Source: Melampsora larici-populina 98AG31
Taxonomy: Eukaryota; Basidiomycota; Pucciniomycetes; Pucciniales; Melampsoraceae
Direction of reading: 5' to 3'
Assembly (NCBI RefSeq): GCF_000204055.1
Contig: NW_006768778.1
Coordinates: forward strand, 1,146,783-1,210,782
DNA length: 64,000 bases
The translations under genes and the position numbers were made by a program. Under the pieces are notes generated by a model that did no database searches, was not told the origin of the DNA, and saw nothing but the letters and a program-made list of their open reading frames with translations. Positions 12,295 to 23,554 of this stretch are shown here, in pieces (position 1 is the first letter of the stretch; the number at the start of each line of letters is the position of its first letter).

Positions 12295-13745
12295 ATGCCT
12301 CGAGCTCAGAAAGAAAAAAAAGATAAGAAAGATAAGAAAGATGAGAACAATGAGAATGAAGAAGATCCAACTGAATCAAAAACGGAAAAGGCCAAGTGGA
12401 CTGATTACAAGGTTCGGTTCACGTTGAATGAATTCATAGTCGAGAAGGAAAATGGAAATATGAATGGCACCACCTGGAAGCCGATTGCCTTTGCAAACGT
12501 CACCAAAAGATACAATACGGCATATCCAGAGGAACCTATGACCAAAAGGCAAATCAAGAACATGTACACTGGAGTAAGTACATTCGATTTTCTTGCTCGA
12601 TTCTATGATACTTAGTCTCCTTGTCTGTCTATTCAGAGAAAAAGTACGTACAGTAAGGCTTGCAGATTGAAGATGAACTCGGGAATTGGCTGGGTTGATG
12701 GTGAATGCCGGATTGATATGCCAAAGCAATGGTGGGATGAGACCGGTGATGTAAGTCAATTTTGTATAAGATTTATGTTGATATGACTTGCTCACCATTC
12801 ATTACTTGTGTACACTAGAAAGACAAGGATGCCAGTGGATTTCGAAATCAAACCTTCATCTTTTATGACCAAATGGACAAGATACTACATATGTCAAAAC
12901 CTGCTGGGGCATTGCGTACTGGCACAAGCAGTAGCGTGCGAGTCAAAGCGAAGAAAGGGAAGGAGGAGGAGGACGAATCAAATGACGATGAAGATAAATC
13001 AGATGAAGATAAATCAGACAAAGATGAATCAGACAAAGAACAAAAAAAGAATAAAAAAAAAGCAGACAGTGAACCCAGAGATGCTCAAGGATTAACAGCA
13101 GCTGAACGAGCTCTAGATGATGGTTCTAATGATGGTGAAGATTCCATTCCAGAGCTCACTGTTGATTCAGGTAAGTCAATCATTTTATATCATATTTAAG
13201 TCTTCCATGCTCATTGAATTGTAAATAACTCCCAAGCAACTCGTACGAGCAAGTCAAAGAAAGGAAAGGAGAAAACTATCCGAGTCGAACTCTCTGATTC
13301 GGACTCAGAAGAAGCTTCAACTTCTAGAAAGAAACAACCCGCCTCCAAAAGTAAAATCAAAAAGAAAACACCCGCGCGCCAGGTCAAGCCAGGCACGCTA
13401 GCAAATGCCATCGCTGAAGCTTCAAAAGACTCGGTCGAGAAGGCAAAGGATGCCCTCAAACGCGATGGACTCCGGGTAACCGCCTCAACCGATCGTGATC
13501 GATCCATTGAGGAAGCTGCTCGCATCAAAGCTGAGAAATTTCCGCATCAACAGACTGCTATGAAACTGTTCAATCTCAAGAGTGCTGTTCATTTCCCCAT
13601 TTTCAAAGATTGCCACATAGCAATCAATGTCCTCAAGCAGGAGGCTGAGGCTGGTGTATTTGAAGGTTTGAGTGATCAAGACCGCTGGGAATGGTTAAAA
13701 GAAGAAGTTTCGGAAAAGAAGAAAAAACAGGCAAATGAGATGTAG
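12295..13745 (+). CDS. Myb/SANT-like DNA-binding partner protein of Harbinger element 2
   Basis: Four exons join in phase: 12295-12573, 12637-12750, 12819-13170 and 13237-13745, all with GTAAGT donors, encoding 417 residues with no defect. The N-terminus is Lys-rich; residues of about 34-140 fit the Myb/SANT-like (Myb_DNA-bind_3) pattern: KWTDYKVRFTLNEFIVEKE, WKPIAFANVTKRYN, KRQIKNMY, GIGWVDGE, QWWDE. A long acidic/Lys-rich linker (DEDKSDEDKSDKDESDKE) follows, and the C-terminus (AMKLFNLKS ... DRWEWLKEEVSEKKKK) resembles the broken partner in element 1. Family knowledge: such proteins bind the element ends and help bring the transposase into the nucleus. It faces the transposase gene, whose stop lies about 300 bases away. 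Confidence 0.85.
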
Positions 13746-14043
13746 TCATGATATGTTTATCCCTAGCTAGCCAACAAGCATACAACGTGTTTCTATTTCA
13801 GTTGTGAAATACATATGTATATTTTTATTTTGGTCCATCTCGTTCTGATCAATTGCAATTGTGAATACAACTTTGGTGTTTATGACCAATTATAGATAAT
13901 AATATGTAGTTAATCATGAATTATGATCCATAAAAAACAGATTTGAGGATTGATAGTCCGGAGCCCAGCGAGACCGCCTAGTTTCCACTACACACAATCA
14001 GAGATAAGATAATGAGGTAAGGTTGATAAAAAACATTTAGAAT

Positions 14044-15344
14044 TCAATGATGATTTCGGTGGGCTCGATAATGAGCCCACATTCTCTCTGCAATGTCGTC
14101 TTGCTGAGCGTTTGCAGCAGCTCGGTCGCGTCTTCTGGGAGGTACAAAGTCCTCTTGGGCTTGTTGAACCCAAACACGATCTCGATCTTGTTGTTCTTGA
14201 TCAAACTCATCGAAAAACTGGTCTTCACCACCTCGCATGATGAGGTTGTGAAGGACTGCGAGGGCAAGAACTAGAGATCCTTGTCGATGAATTGGAAAAC
14301 GTCGCATTAAAACAAGTATTACAAATCTAATTTTGAATACACCAAAGATTCGTTTGATGATCATTCGGAGTTGAGAGTGGCGGTAATTGAACAGCTCCTG
14401 ATAGTTTTGTGGTGCAGTCCGGCCACGAGCCCACTCTTGGATGTGATAACGGAAACCACGGTATGGCGCTAAGATGCCATTACCGTTTGCATACGCTGCA
14501 TCACCTAGATAGAAGCGTCCTGGAAGAAAAAAGGCCCAAAGTCAGAAGAAAACTATGAAAATGAAACTATGAAATGAAAATAAAACATACCTTCAGGAAT
14601 GACAAAGTCACCCTCATGCCTTGCAGCGTATAGTACATCAGGATCGGATGTACTTCCTTCAAACCCCGCGAGTATGAATGAAAAGGTGAGATCAAAGGAG
14701 CATGCTGCCAGAACATTCTGGGTGAGCAACCCCTTTCGATTTCGATACGGAGGCTGATCGGCGACCGCCGCTCTCACCGGGATATGAGTCCCGTCAAGAG
14801 CACCAATGCACCCATCGAAGAAAGGTGAGTATCGGTTGTTTTTGGAGATGCGGTCAGGAATAGGGTATTCAGGCCCTGGTTGAGTGATTATATTGTCTTT
14901 CAAGCCCTCAAGAACATCAAGGACTTTGTTGTAATATCTCGAGATGGTTTCACCAGAATGCGGCCATCATTCAGCTGCAGTGGCGTTGGTAGATGCATTT
15001 CCAACTATATATAAAAATATCATAACTTGCTTGTTGGCTGATATATGAATTGTATCGTCAAGATGTGGCTGTAGAATCTTCATGATTGACTTGAAGGTGG
15101 CTTTGTCCATCCGGCAGACCTGTCCAAAGCGTCCTGGATGACCTTCGATCAGTTCTCTTTCGTAGAGAAAACCCTGAAGAGCAGAGGTGTGATATGGTTG
15201 TTTTGGAAGCCCTCGTCGATAAGCCAGATCACGAGCGTGCTCAAGCAAAAGGTTGAGGACAAGCTCATCGTCATCTTCGTCGGATGAAGGCCACGGGGAT
15301 CTTAGATTGAGACTTGAATCAGAGTCAGAGTCCGTATTGGACAT
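14044..15344 (-). pseudogene. Harbinger transposase of element 2, nonsense codon and lost catalytic Glu
   Basis: Starts at ATG 15344 (MSNTDSDSDSSLNLRS); exon 1 runs to 14591, exon 2 from 14519 to TGA 14044. Motifs: CRMDKATFKSIMKIL, FLYIVGNASTNATAAE, GALDGTHIP (Asp 1), GFEGSTSDPDVLYAA (Asp 2), RFYLGDAAYANGNGILAPYR, ELFNYRHSQLRMIIKRIFG. Two faults are visible. TGA at 14966-14968 interrupts the frame after NATAAE. The last catalytic residue, Glu in the family motif V-I-E-R-I-F-G, is Lys here (IIKRIFG). The copy is therefore predicted inactive even though the element ends and partner gene are intact, so it could move only with help from another copy. Confidence 0.88.
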
Positions 15345-15574
15345 CTTGGAAAGGGTAGATGTGATGGACGTGAAGGTGAGTTGAGGTAAATTTGAACTCG
15401 GTTTGGGTTTTCTACCAAACGTGATCTTGGCAAAAGGAGTCCAGATTGAGATTGTTTCGAAATTTGAGATTTTTCGACACAATCTCAATTGCCCCGGGGC
15501 GAAGTCACGGACCCCAAATTGAGGTAACCCGTTGCAATCGCAACCAAACGTGCCCTTAAGTGAACGCGCTCTGA

Positions 15575-16671
15575 GAGACACCACTACCCGCAGACACAAG
15601 CACCAAAAGAGCTTATACAGACATGCATCTCAAGAATGTAAGATGCATCCCAGGGATGCAAAGTCTGATAGCTACTTTTTATGGATAATCAATGGAGGAG
15701 TTATGATAATGTTGAACTCTTCAAGTCAAGTTGAACTCTTCCAGCAAGTTCCCACCATAAAAATGTGGAAATTATGACGAGATCATTTGATACTTTTGGC
15801 TTTTTTAATCGATTGATCTATTCAAAAAACTAAAATCGGGTTTGAAATAATCAAAATACTCAAATCGAGTTGGTTCTTGTATATTTCTTTTGAATCAAAT
15901 TAATTTACTTTTGACCTTTCATTCCATTTCTTTTGCTCCAAATGTTGCAATGGACCATTCATATAACTTGACAAAATCTTCAAATTGAAGATTTCACCAT
16001 ATTGCTGGGATAGATTTCAAGCGGTTGACAATGTTTTTGAAAAGCATGATGGCAAAAGACAGAAGAAAACGGTAGTGAGCTTGGATGGGAGTCGATTGCA
16101 AGTCAGACAAACGCAGGGGTACTGCTTCAGGCAGATTGATCAAGACACGGTGTACACAAAGCTGTACAGCCGTTGTCTCCCGTTGTCTCCCAGCAAGACT
16201 GATACGGCTACTCTCCGCTGTAAAGGGTATAATGATCACATCTGGCAGGGAAGACAGTGCTTTGCACACATGTGATTCATGTGCCACACACACCAAAAAT
16301 AAAAATTACAAAAACCCACCTCCATCTAAAACATCACCAACCATAGAAACATGGTGGTACCACTCCCTTCATTACTCACTTTCACCCAACAATGGTGTCA
16401 AACAACCAACCTCATCCATGTAAGTCACAAACTTATGTCCTACCTCATCTTCAAAACTGACTCAGAATTGTGTTACAGAGACATTGTTCATGATTCAAGG
16501 CTCCCCAAACTGAAGAAGTATTGGTGCACTCCCTGCCCAGGTTGTAGAGGTTTTCAAGAATGCTAGCATCATGTTCACTCCTTACCACATGCTGATATTG
16601 TGGCACGTCATTCTGCACAAGAGCAACCAGGAGAGTCAGATCAATTGATTTTTAAAGAAGCTGAGGATATA
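15575..16671. other. Flank between Harbinger element 1 and the solo LTR, no gene seen
   Basis: Short ORFs on both strands (for example 15994-16296 minus, 16085-16423 plus) show no recognisable motif or splice pattern. AT-rich, intergenic. Confidence 0.4.
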
Positions 16672-16676
16672 GTAAC

Positions 16677-17981
16677 TATCAGACCCAATCCCTATATCTA
16701 GCACCAATGGGCTTAAAGATAATAATAAAAGAATAAAAATAATACTTACAAATCATGGCTCAGTTTCAAGAGTCAATTACATATGAAATTACATATATTT
16801 ACATGTGTAATTACATATGTACAGACATGTGGATCTATATGAGAGATTACCCTAAGTATAATAAGCTTTCACAAGCCTCATCACATGAGTAACACAGGAG
16901 TTACACTAGGGCTGTGACCCAACCCTGAAATTTCAGGGCTGGCCACTTGGCTAGACCCAAGAGCCTTCAAAGTCACACAGGGCCAACCAGGGCACACTTT
17001 CAGTGCTTTATGGGTACAAAAATGTGGTACAATCCAATGATTTACTTATTTGGAGCCTATATGAGCCTACTTGCACATCAAGAAGATCTATAATGTCCTG
17101 TATTGTTAAAGAAAAACAACGGGCACCCGGGCGGGCAGGGCCGCCAGCGTGCCCACAGGGCTTTTGTGGCTAAACCTCAGAGTGACAGGGCACAAACTGT
17201 CAGCTTTGTGAATATGGTTGGGCACAGTTGGCCAGGCATGGCCGGGTCCAGGTCACAGCCCTAAGTTACACATGTGTGTAATAAATGTAATAATTACATA
17301 ATTCAAATATGATTACATACAACAAATGAGTATGTAATCAAACCACAAGTTGTGCGTAAGGGATTTTCTGGGTTATGAGTATATAAAGAGCTCTTGCACC
17401 TGCCAGGAAAATTAATCATCTTCATTACATTCAAACAAATTATCAACAAACCTTATCAATCAGATACATCAGAGTCCTTGTCCTCATTTATTAGAGATCA
17501 TGCATTTCTCCAATTGATCATTTCCTTTGTTGTTTGTTGAAGTTCTTTCAAAGACTGCTTTATTTTTGTCAGGAGGTAATCCTAGAAGTATTGCTCAAGT
17601 TATTAAAGGGATTCAATAACTTGAGAAACTTTAAATTCACAGAAGTCCCTCTGTGTTCAGAGTCTAAAGAACTTCAAGATATCATTAGGTGATATTTCCC
17701 TTGCTTAACAATCCTAGAGTAGAGTGTAGTTATCTTGGGCACAACACTGAGTACCAGTAGTCTTTTATTATCCGGCTAGAAGACTCCAAGTCTTGCCTTG
17801 ATCCCTAGATTTGTATCCAAAAACCTTTGTTTAACGGTCAACTAACTGAAGTCAGTGCTGATTTGATCACACTACTTCATAGTGAGCTAAAACAAGGTTC
17901 TCACACACTTAATAAACTTGGTTTATTATCCCACCCTTTTATTTAGTGGTTTATTAGCCTAAAAGATGCTAGTAGCTCACA
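16677..17981 (+). mobile_element. Solo LTR carrying a hAT-type MITE
   Basis: Flanked by a 5-bp duplication GTAAC (16672-16676 and 17982-17986), starting TATCAG and ending CTCACA. It is related along its length to the LTR at 52096-53123: both contain ACCAATGGGC, GGCTCAGTTTCAAGAGTCAA, a TATATAA box-like stretch (17389-17395 here), CCTTTGTTTAA followed by GGTCAACTAACTG, and end GCTAGTAG...CTCACA. The relative starts TGTCAG, so the first bases here are TG mutated to TA. With the 357-bp MITE and its extra TSD removed the LTR is about 940 bp. Confidence 0.82.
16907..17263. mobile_element. hAT-type MITE
   Basis: The ends are TAGGGCTGTGACC and GGTCACAGCCCTA, perfect inverted repeats of 13 bp. The flanks carry the 8-bp duplication AGTTACAC (16899-16906 and 17264-17271). 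TAGGG...CCCTA ends with an 8-bp TSD are typical of hAT. It is 357 bp, GC-rich, with no ORF, so it is non-autonomous. Confidence 0.9.
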
Positions 17982-17986
17982 GTAAC

Positions 17987-19092
17987 TCCCCAGCAACATT
18001 CTGCAATTCAAAGTTCAACCCCCAATATAGCTCAGACCCACCTGATTGGCACAATCACCACTTTCATTCCTGCACTGCCTAGGAGCTGGTGATCCGCTTG
18101 GGTTATACAACAGCTTGGATTGCTCAGACAACATATTTGATTCTACTAGCCTTGAGCTTGTGTTTCAAGCGTCAAACATGAAGTGGAAGATCAAGGTTTG
18201 CACCAAGACAATGAAGAATCTATTGAAGATGACACTTTGGACAATTCACATAACAAGACAGGCTCACGGTATCCCTTGAAGAAGAAATAGTTGAATTTCT
18301 GACCCCACATTGACCCCTTGCTTTTGCAAGCCCCCCCCTTTGCACTTGTGGGGCATTGCCGCAACCCCGCATGGACAGTGTCAGCACTTAACTGCAAATA
18401 GTGGTGGTTAGCTCAAACAACTGTGGGGTTGGCCAAAATTTGGAGAGCCATGTTCAATTCCCATATTTGGCATCATAGAACTTGTGCTTGTTGTGTTAAA
18501 GTCTCTGTCTTCTTGAATTGTCTTTTTCTTTCTCAATTCTTGTGTCACCTTCATCAAAGCGTTTTTTTGAATTTAAATGTCTCAACCTCTGATGCTCACT
18601 CACTTCTTGAAAAAGAGCAGTGGCCATTAAAAAAGTGCAAGAAAAGATAGTTGAGAAAAGGAGCAGGAATGATCAAAAGGAACAGCAACAGTTCAAACAG
18701 AACGGTAACAATCAAAAGAGAGCACCAACAATTCAATCATGAGGTAAGAGTTGCCAACTCAATAAACTTATTATTTCCAACTCATGATTGTTCAGCTTCT
18801 GCTGCTCAATGTGTTTGCTGAGCTTTCTTCTGGTTATCAAAGGCCATTGTGAGGTGTGGGTGGCCTGGGTTTTGTGGTTGTTTAATAAAGCCTTAATAAA
18901 AGTATTCAAAGGATTTGGTGCAAGTGGTATAACAGAGACTCTGAGAGATGCATTGCCAAGGTTTCTTCTGGTTCCCACCCATCCTAATTGTTTTTAAAAA
19001 ACTGCCAACAAATGGGCCCAGGGCCAGCTGAAGTCAGGTGTAGCACATAGTAGACTTTATCTACTGTAATTGATTTTTTTTCCCATTATATC
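17987..19092. other. Intergenic, no gene seen
   Basis: Several short ORFs (for example 18046-18279 plus, 18733-18978 minus) without recognisable domains. Likely decayed repeat DNA. Confidence 0.4.
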
Positions 19093-19559
19093 ACACCGCG
19101 GGAATTAAATAGTTCAAACCCGGATTGAACTGAGTTTTGGTGTCCGGGTTCGAAATTTCCTCGAATTGTGAAATTCGTTCACGACTCGTTTGCAATACGT
19201 TTGCCGAATTCCCTCAAGCGGTACTCTGCTTGGCCTGTATATGTACAGCTACATCATACAACAACAACGCCCTTCAGCATCAGTCACCAAGGATTCACCA
19301 ATTGTACAGAGGATCAAGAATAAGATTCAAGACTGAGGATGCATGACAAAGGAAAGATGATTGAATGGTTGGAATCAGGGTTGTTGTTGTATGATGAAGC
19401 TGTACATACACACGCGGGGCCAACATAGTACCACTCAAGGGAAACCGGCAAACCTATTGCAAACAAGTTGTGAACGAATTTCACGATTCGAGGAAATTTC
19501 GAACCCGGACACCAAAATTCGGTTCAATCCGGGTTTGAACTATTTAATTCCCGCGGTGT
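19093..19559. repeat. Foldback/TIR element with arms of about 170 bp
   Basis: The left arm starts ACACCGCGGGAATTAAATAG; the right end is its reverse complement. Homology of the arms continues inward through GGTGTCCGGGTTCGAAATTT, AAATTCGTTCAC and TTTGCAATA to the central ATCATACAACAACAAC. The centre includes CACCAAGGATTCACCAATTG and GAGGATGCATGACAAAGGAAA. Relatives occur at about 38848-38975 (centre) and 42660-42835 (right arm). A clear target duplication was not seen. Confidence 0.85.
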
Positions 19560-20117
19560 CATCTTCATTGTTCAAGGTCTAATGTAAGTTTCCTCCGAGT
19601 CCTAGGATCTTAAAGCCAAATACATAACCACTTTACTTGGGGCAGGGCTCAAAGGAAGTATTACTTGATCATCAGAGAACAGCCAAATAGTAAGGTATAT
19701 CTGATGATCTTTGCAAAGGATCTACAGACTCATCTGCAGACTCAATGGAAAACATATGCAAAGATAAATACATAGCAATGTTGTTGGTCTTTTCTTGACC
19801 TGTTTTTCCATGTTGTATTCACAGAGCCTGAGAGTTCATTTTCACCACTTGCTATACATCAGTTATGGCTCAGTCCAAGAAAAGAAACCCGTTTTGGATC
19901 TATAAAATATCATCTTGTTGGAGAAAAATGATATCCCCATTGGATCACTTGTACAATAATTCCAGAATGAAATCTCTCATTATCTCACTTAAATTTTGCC
20001 TTTAACAGAATTCAATCAGATCATGAGTGTTATTTTTTGATCATCTTTTCTGGTGTTTAGTGTTTACTGGTCAATCGCCTTGTGATTCAAGGGTTCTGAT
20101 CTCGTTGAAATTATATA
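19560..20117. other. Intergenic, no gene seen
   Basis: AT-rich sequence between the foldback element and the Helitron, with no convincing ORF. Confidence 0.4.
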
Positions 20118-20128
20118 CACGAGGTCTT

Positions 20129-20145
20129 GGGCGGCTGCGCCGCCC
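20129..20145 (-). other. Putative Helitron 3' terminal hairpin
   Basis: GGGCGGC and GCCGCCC form a perfect 7-bp stem with a 3-base loop, placed about 9 bases before the proposed end on the minus strand, downstream of all Helitron genes on that strand. Such hairpins serve as termination signals in Helitrons. Confidence 0.6.
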
Positions 20146-20309
20146 CTTAGACATGACGTGACACGGCCAACTTCGTCACGATGATACACTTCACCAGACC
20201 AAACTCGCTTACATACACATATGATTCAATTTTATACACGTGAGTAATACAGTCTGGGACCAAGAAAAATATGAACAAATATACAACGGCAGGCAACAAA
20301 CACCGCGCC

Positions 20310-21232
20310 TTACGCTTGTCCCCGCCACTGCATCCTCTCGAGCTCCAGATTTCGCAACTCTAGTGCCTTTGGCGACGCCTGCAGGCCCTTGAGCGACAAC
20401 GCCTCGGTGCCAAACCCCGCTGCCTCCGGCTCCTCCGCACACCTCGTCTCGGCCTGACCAATCGCACCGCTTACACCTACCGTGATTCTGGTTAGCACAA
20501 GCCTTTCTCCCGGCACAACATCACAGCCATTACTAACCATTATCTCCCATTGCCCCCGTGCTACGTCGTACCCGACGACGTTTCCACGCAAGCCTACGAC
20601 GTTGTTGACATCGAGAAGATCCATGGGCAGGCTTGATCCGAGATTGACATCAAAGATGTATGTGACATTGAACTCCACCATTCTCGCCTCCTGTTTGCTT
20701 CGCACAATATTAATCACCCGAACCCCATATCAAGATCAAGCACTTACCGCAGGATTTCAATTCCAATGCATAACCACACAAACCTCTTCCCTTGGTCCGC
20801 CACTTGGCCCTGGTCTCCCAAACCACTCAACTATCTTGCCAATTCCGTTAGTTGTTACCCCGTTGACTAAGGACGCTGGTTGGATGTTTACATCTTCAAG
20901 TCGAATTCTGCCTGTCGCCTCCTCAAACAGCGTCGTCCTACCCCCTAGGCCTGGCATCACCGGGCCCTCGAGCTTGTAAGTCTCTTCATTCCGAAGTGAA
21001 CTTCCTTGTCTTCGACTCGCCACCAGCAAACCGGAATGATCGAAGCGCGTGCGGCGAAAGAATACGTGGCTATTGTGGTAACGGAACCTGCCGCTTCCAC
21101 CCTGTTCGTCAATCAACTGAAGTAGAAGGTCAGCATCGGCAATCACAATACATGACTCGCACTCACTCGATGTCCAAGACGAAATATACTGGAGAATCGC
21201 AATGGGAACCTTGTCTCAGGATTTAGTTGCAT
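20310..21232 (-). pseudogene. Helitron accessory gene B (novel family), one nonsense codon
   Basis: Exons 21232-21167, 21116-20748, 20690-20538 and 20453-20310, all in phase 0, span 243 codons. Exon 2 has YKLEGPVMPG and TTLFEEATGRIRL, exon 3 has ARMVEFNVTYIFDV and GNVVGYDVARGQWEIM. These align with genes A (28447-30398) and C (22624-23397) in order and spacing, and exon 3 is exactly 153 nt in all three. TGA at 20757-20759 lies four codons before the end of exon 2, in the place of the conserved M-x-H-x-D-Y-x-P motif (here MHWN-stop-NPA). The gene is otherwise open, so the loss is recent, or the stop is an assembly error. Function unknown; a beta-rich, possibly OB-like fold is only inferred from alternating hydrophobic residues. 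Confidence 0.65.
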
Positions 21233-22623
21233 TGTCGACGTGAAAGGCTGTTGACTCAATCGAAGTTGCTTTAATCGTATTTGCTTCGAAACTTTGAGAG
21301 AAATGCTCAGGCTACGATTCAGCGAATCAGACAATCGCGGACCACGGCCATTTGTAGCTAAACACTCAAACGTCACCTCACTCCGACAGCGCGCGCCACA
21401 CGAGTATGTGGTGTAGTTAAAAACACGCTTTGGACCTCGAGGCGTGCGTGACCCCGGCTATTCTTCACAACTCCAAGCCACTTACAATCCTACAGACCAG
21501 ACCAGTCAATTGCTTGTAACAGATCACGTTTGAACTCGTGATTCACGACTACCACCTCTAGAAAGACTACAATTTGCCATCAACATAGGTTAGACTCATC
21601 ATCAATTGTTATCCGTACTGCAGTCTCGACCGGCCAGGCCACATTGTTATACCAATCGGGCGAGTCAAACTTCCAACACTTCCATTTCACTACAGTTTAC
21701 TGTTGTGCCTCGTTCAATGATTCGAGCTGCAACCGAACCGGACGAATCATAGTCTACCAGAAACCAAATTCACGGATTATCCTGGGTCACGTGTCCCGAA
21801 TCAGACGGCCCATCTTTCATGTCTATAAGGCTTCATGTACCTAGTGTTCGCTCCCTTCATTAGAAGAACTAACCTTACCAAGAAGAGTGTGTCATCATCC
21901 GCTTCCACCATGAGTCAACCTGCTCAGTCCATTCATTGAAGCTCGGCTCGTTACCAACGCCTTGTGTCTCTGAATCAAGGCTTCAATGAATTCAACTTCG
22001 TTACAACAATCCAGACTTGACGTCACTTCCCATCCCACGGACCAGTCCGGCACTGATTGTAATTCCTACTCCGCGGTTATCTCTATCGAACGCCAACGAC
22101 GAGGAGCACAACACGTCCATGTTGTACTCACTCCTTGCCTGGACATAACCTCCCATCCAGACTCCAAATTGTGAGTCTCAGTTCACTTCGGCCCTGCTTA
22201 GATTCTCCCACATCTGACGCTCCTATGCACAGACTGCGGCCAATTAGGTCCAACTCGGCCTGACTTCGAATGTTTCACGCATTTGTCTCATCCGAGCCAC
22301 TCACCGCGGTTTAACGCTCCATACTCTTGTTCCACATGTGCGCTCCTCGTTGTTCCTATTGCTCGCCAAACTCGCTTGAAATGATATATACGTGTTTCAG
22401 CTCAGGCCGTCCCGTACGATTCTAAGTCGTCCTGATCATGCTTCAAGACTCATAATGGAATTGCCTATCCGCGCCTCCCCCACCATCATGTCTCCCTGCA
22501 CTTAAAAGGCGTTCCTTTGAAGTGGCCCAACCATCGTCCGCGACACGCAGTGAGCCTGAAACGCGTGACACTGCCATTCCACAGTTGATACTGGTCAGCC
22601 AGCACTCCACTCCGCTCCTCCCA
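21233..22623. promoter_or_regulatory. Shared upstream region of divergent genes B and C
   Basis: About 1.39 kb between the start of gene B (minus) and the start of gene C (plus), GC-richer than the host DNA, with no ORF of family-like character. It presumably holds both promoters; no specific site was identified. Confidence 0.4.
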
Positions 22624-23397
22624 ATGGCGCACCATTACGAAAGATTAAGAGTTACCCTTGATGGGACATTCACTCTAGGTGACATGGTAAGCGTTTCCCT
22701 CGAATGCGATGTACACACACTGACATCAGTCCAGGTTGAAGCGCCTACACACGATCGACACTTACACGCCAGGCGATTCTGGACACATTTAGTCGACTCG
22801 CCCGGTTCCACAACTACCATGTCCATCATTGTCTGCGAGCCCTTCGGTCAATACTTCTTGGACACAGACCGGTCCTTTGCTGCTCGTGGCAATCTCATTC
22901 TTCGCCCTTATCCAATTGAGCCGCTTCTGCATGTTAACTCCAACCATTACCTTGAATTATCAACGCATGTCAAAATGGACATCAGTGAGACTAATAATAT
23001 CAGTGTCACCGCTCTCGGTAGGGTTCTTTCATGTGACCTTTCAGACGACGAATCGCACTGGAACCTAGTCATGGCACATCGCGACTACGAACCCAATGTG
23101 AGTTAACCAAAAGTATTGCCTCAGAACGTAGACTGATACAATCCTCCAGGACCGATTCCACTACCACTTCACCATCCGGTACTTGGTCACTGCATGGATG
23201 ATGACGAGTTGTCCTCCTGGGACCTTTGCCGAAGGCGGCCTTCTCCGTGTCTTAGGGTTTATCGTATCACATGGACCGGATCCCGCGACGTGGCTCATTC
23301 GAGTAAGCACACCTGCACTCGTTTTTTGACCACACTGACCTTGACCCTTCAGGCCTTACATGTGCGCCTAGTTGATCATCACAACGACGAAGTGTAG
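22624..23397 (+). CDS. Helitron accessory gene C (novel family)
   Basis: Exons 22624-22686, 22735-23097, 23150-23302 and 23353-23397 join in phase 0 and encode 207 residues. I chose the ATG at 22624 because exon 1 (21 codons) then matches exon 1 of gene B (22 codons) in size, and because the intron at 22687-22734 (GTAAGC...CCAG) makes exon 2 121 codons, close to 123 in B and 128 in A. Motifs: FLDTDRSFAARGN (compare YYEADHKILVGNS in A), LVMAHRDYEPN (compare FTMSHVDYNPQ in A) and, in the 153-nt exon 3, FHYHFTIRYL with LGFIVSHGPDPATWLIR (compare HGFIVDWDNEVNRWIVE in A). It is the only plus-strand gene of the Helitron and converges on the helicase, 157 bp between stops. No defects seen. Function unknown. 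Confidence 0.68.
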
Positions 23398-23554
23398 CTG
23401 CTGGAGCACATCAGAACCTCTAAGCTCACTTGTCCTGAATCCAATTGGTCACACAGACGCAACATTTCAACAAAGACTTACAACACGCGCGATCTGATTC
23501 GTTATATTACAATTGGTCATTACAATTATGATACAAGTAAATGCTTCTCTCTGA

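Larger units (their letters stand above)
11881..15555. mobile_element. PIF/Harbinger element 2, nested in element 1
   Basis: The terminal inverted repeat GGGCACGTTTGGTTGCGATT (11881-11900) is matched perfectly by its reverse complement at 15536-15555. The flanks show a TTA duplication (11878-11880 and 15556-15558), the classic Harbinger target site. The 3675-bp element holds a Myb-like gene (plus) and a transposase (minus) in convergent orientation. It landed 13 bases from the right end of element 1. Confidence 0.95.
8204..15571. mobile_element. PIF/Harbinger element 1, interrupted by element 2
   Basis: The left end reads GAGCGCGTTCACTTA and the right end is its reverse complement TAAGTGAACGCGCTC; the similarity continues inward (AGAAATC followed by a T-rich run on both sides). 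The flanks carry a 3-bp duplication TGA (8201-8203 and 15572-15574). Removing the nested element and its duplicated TTA (11881-15558) leaves about 3.69 kb with a plus-strand transposase and a minus-strand Myb-like gene. A 3-bp TSD and DDE_Tnp_4 transposase place it in PIF/Harbinger; TGA rather than TWA is unusual. A 100-bp N gap lies inside, so the true length is uncertain. Confidence 0.88.

Noticed and set aside
14966..14968. TGA in the element 2 transposase as selenocysteine or readthrough
   Set aside because: The same protein has lost its catalytic Glu, so simple decay explains the stop better.
16085..16566. ORFs with Cys-rich end (YWCTPCPGCRGFQEC)
   Set aside because: One short CxxC-like stretch only; no start, splice pattern or family support.
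22522..22623. N-terminal extension of accessory gene C in the same frame
   Set aside because: It lacks an ATG and the exon structure of genes A and B supports the ATG at 22624.
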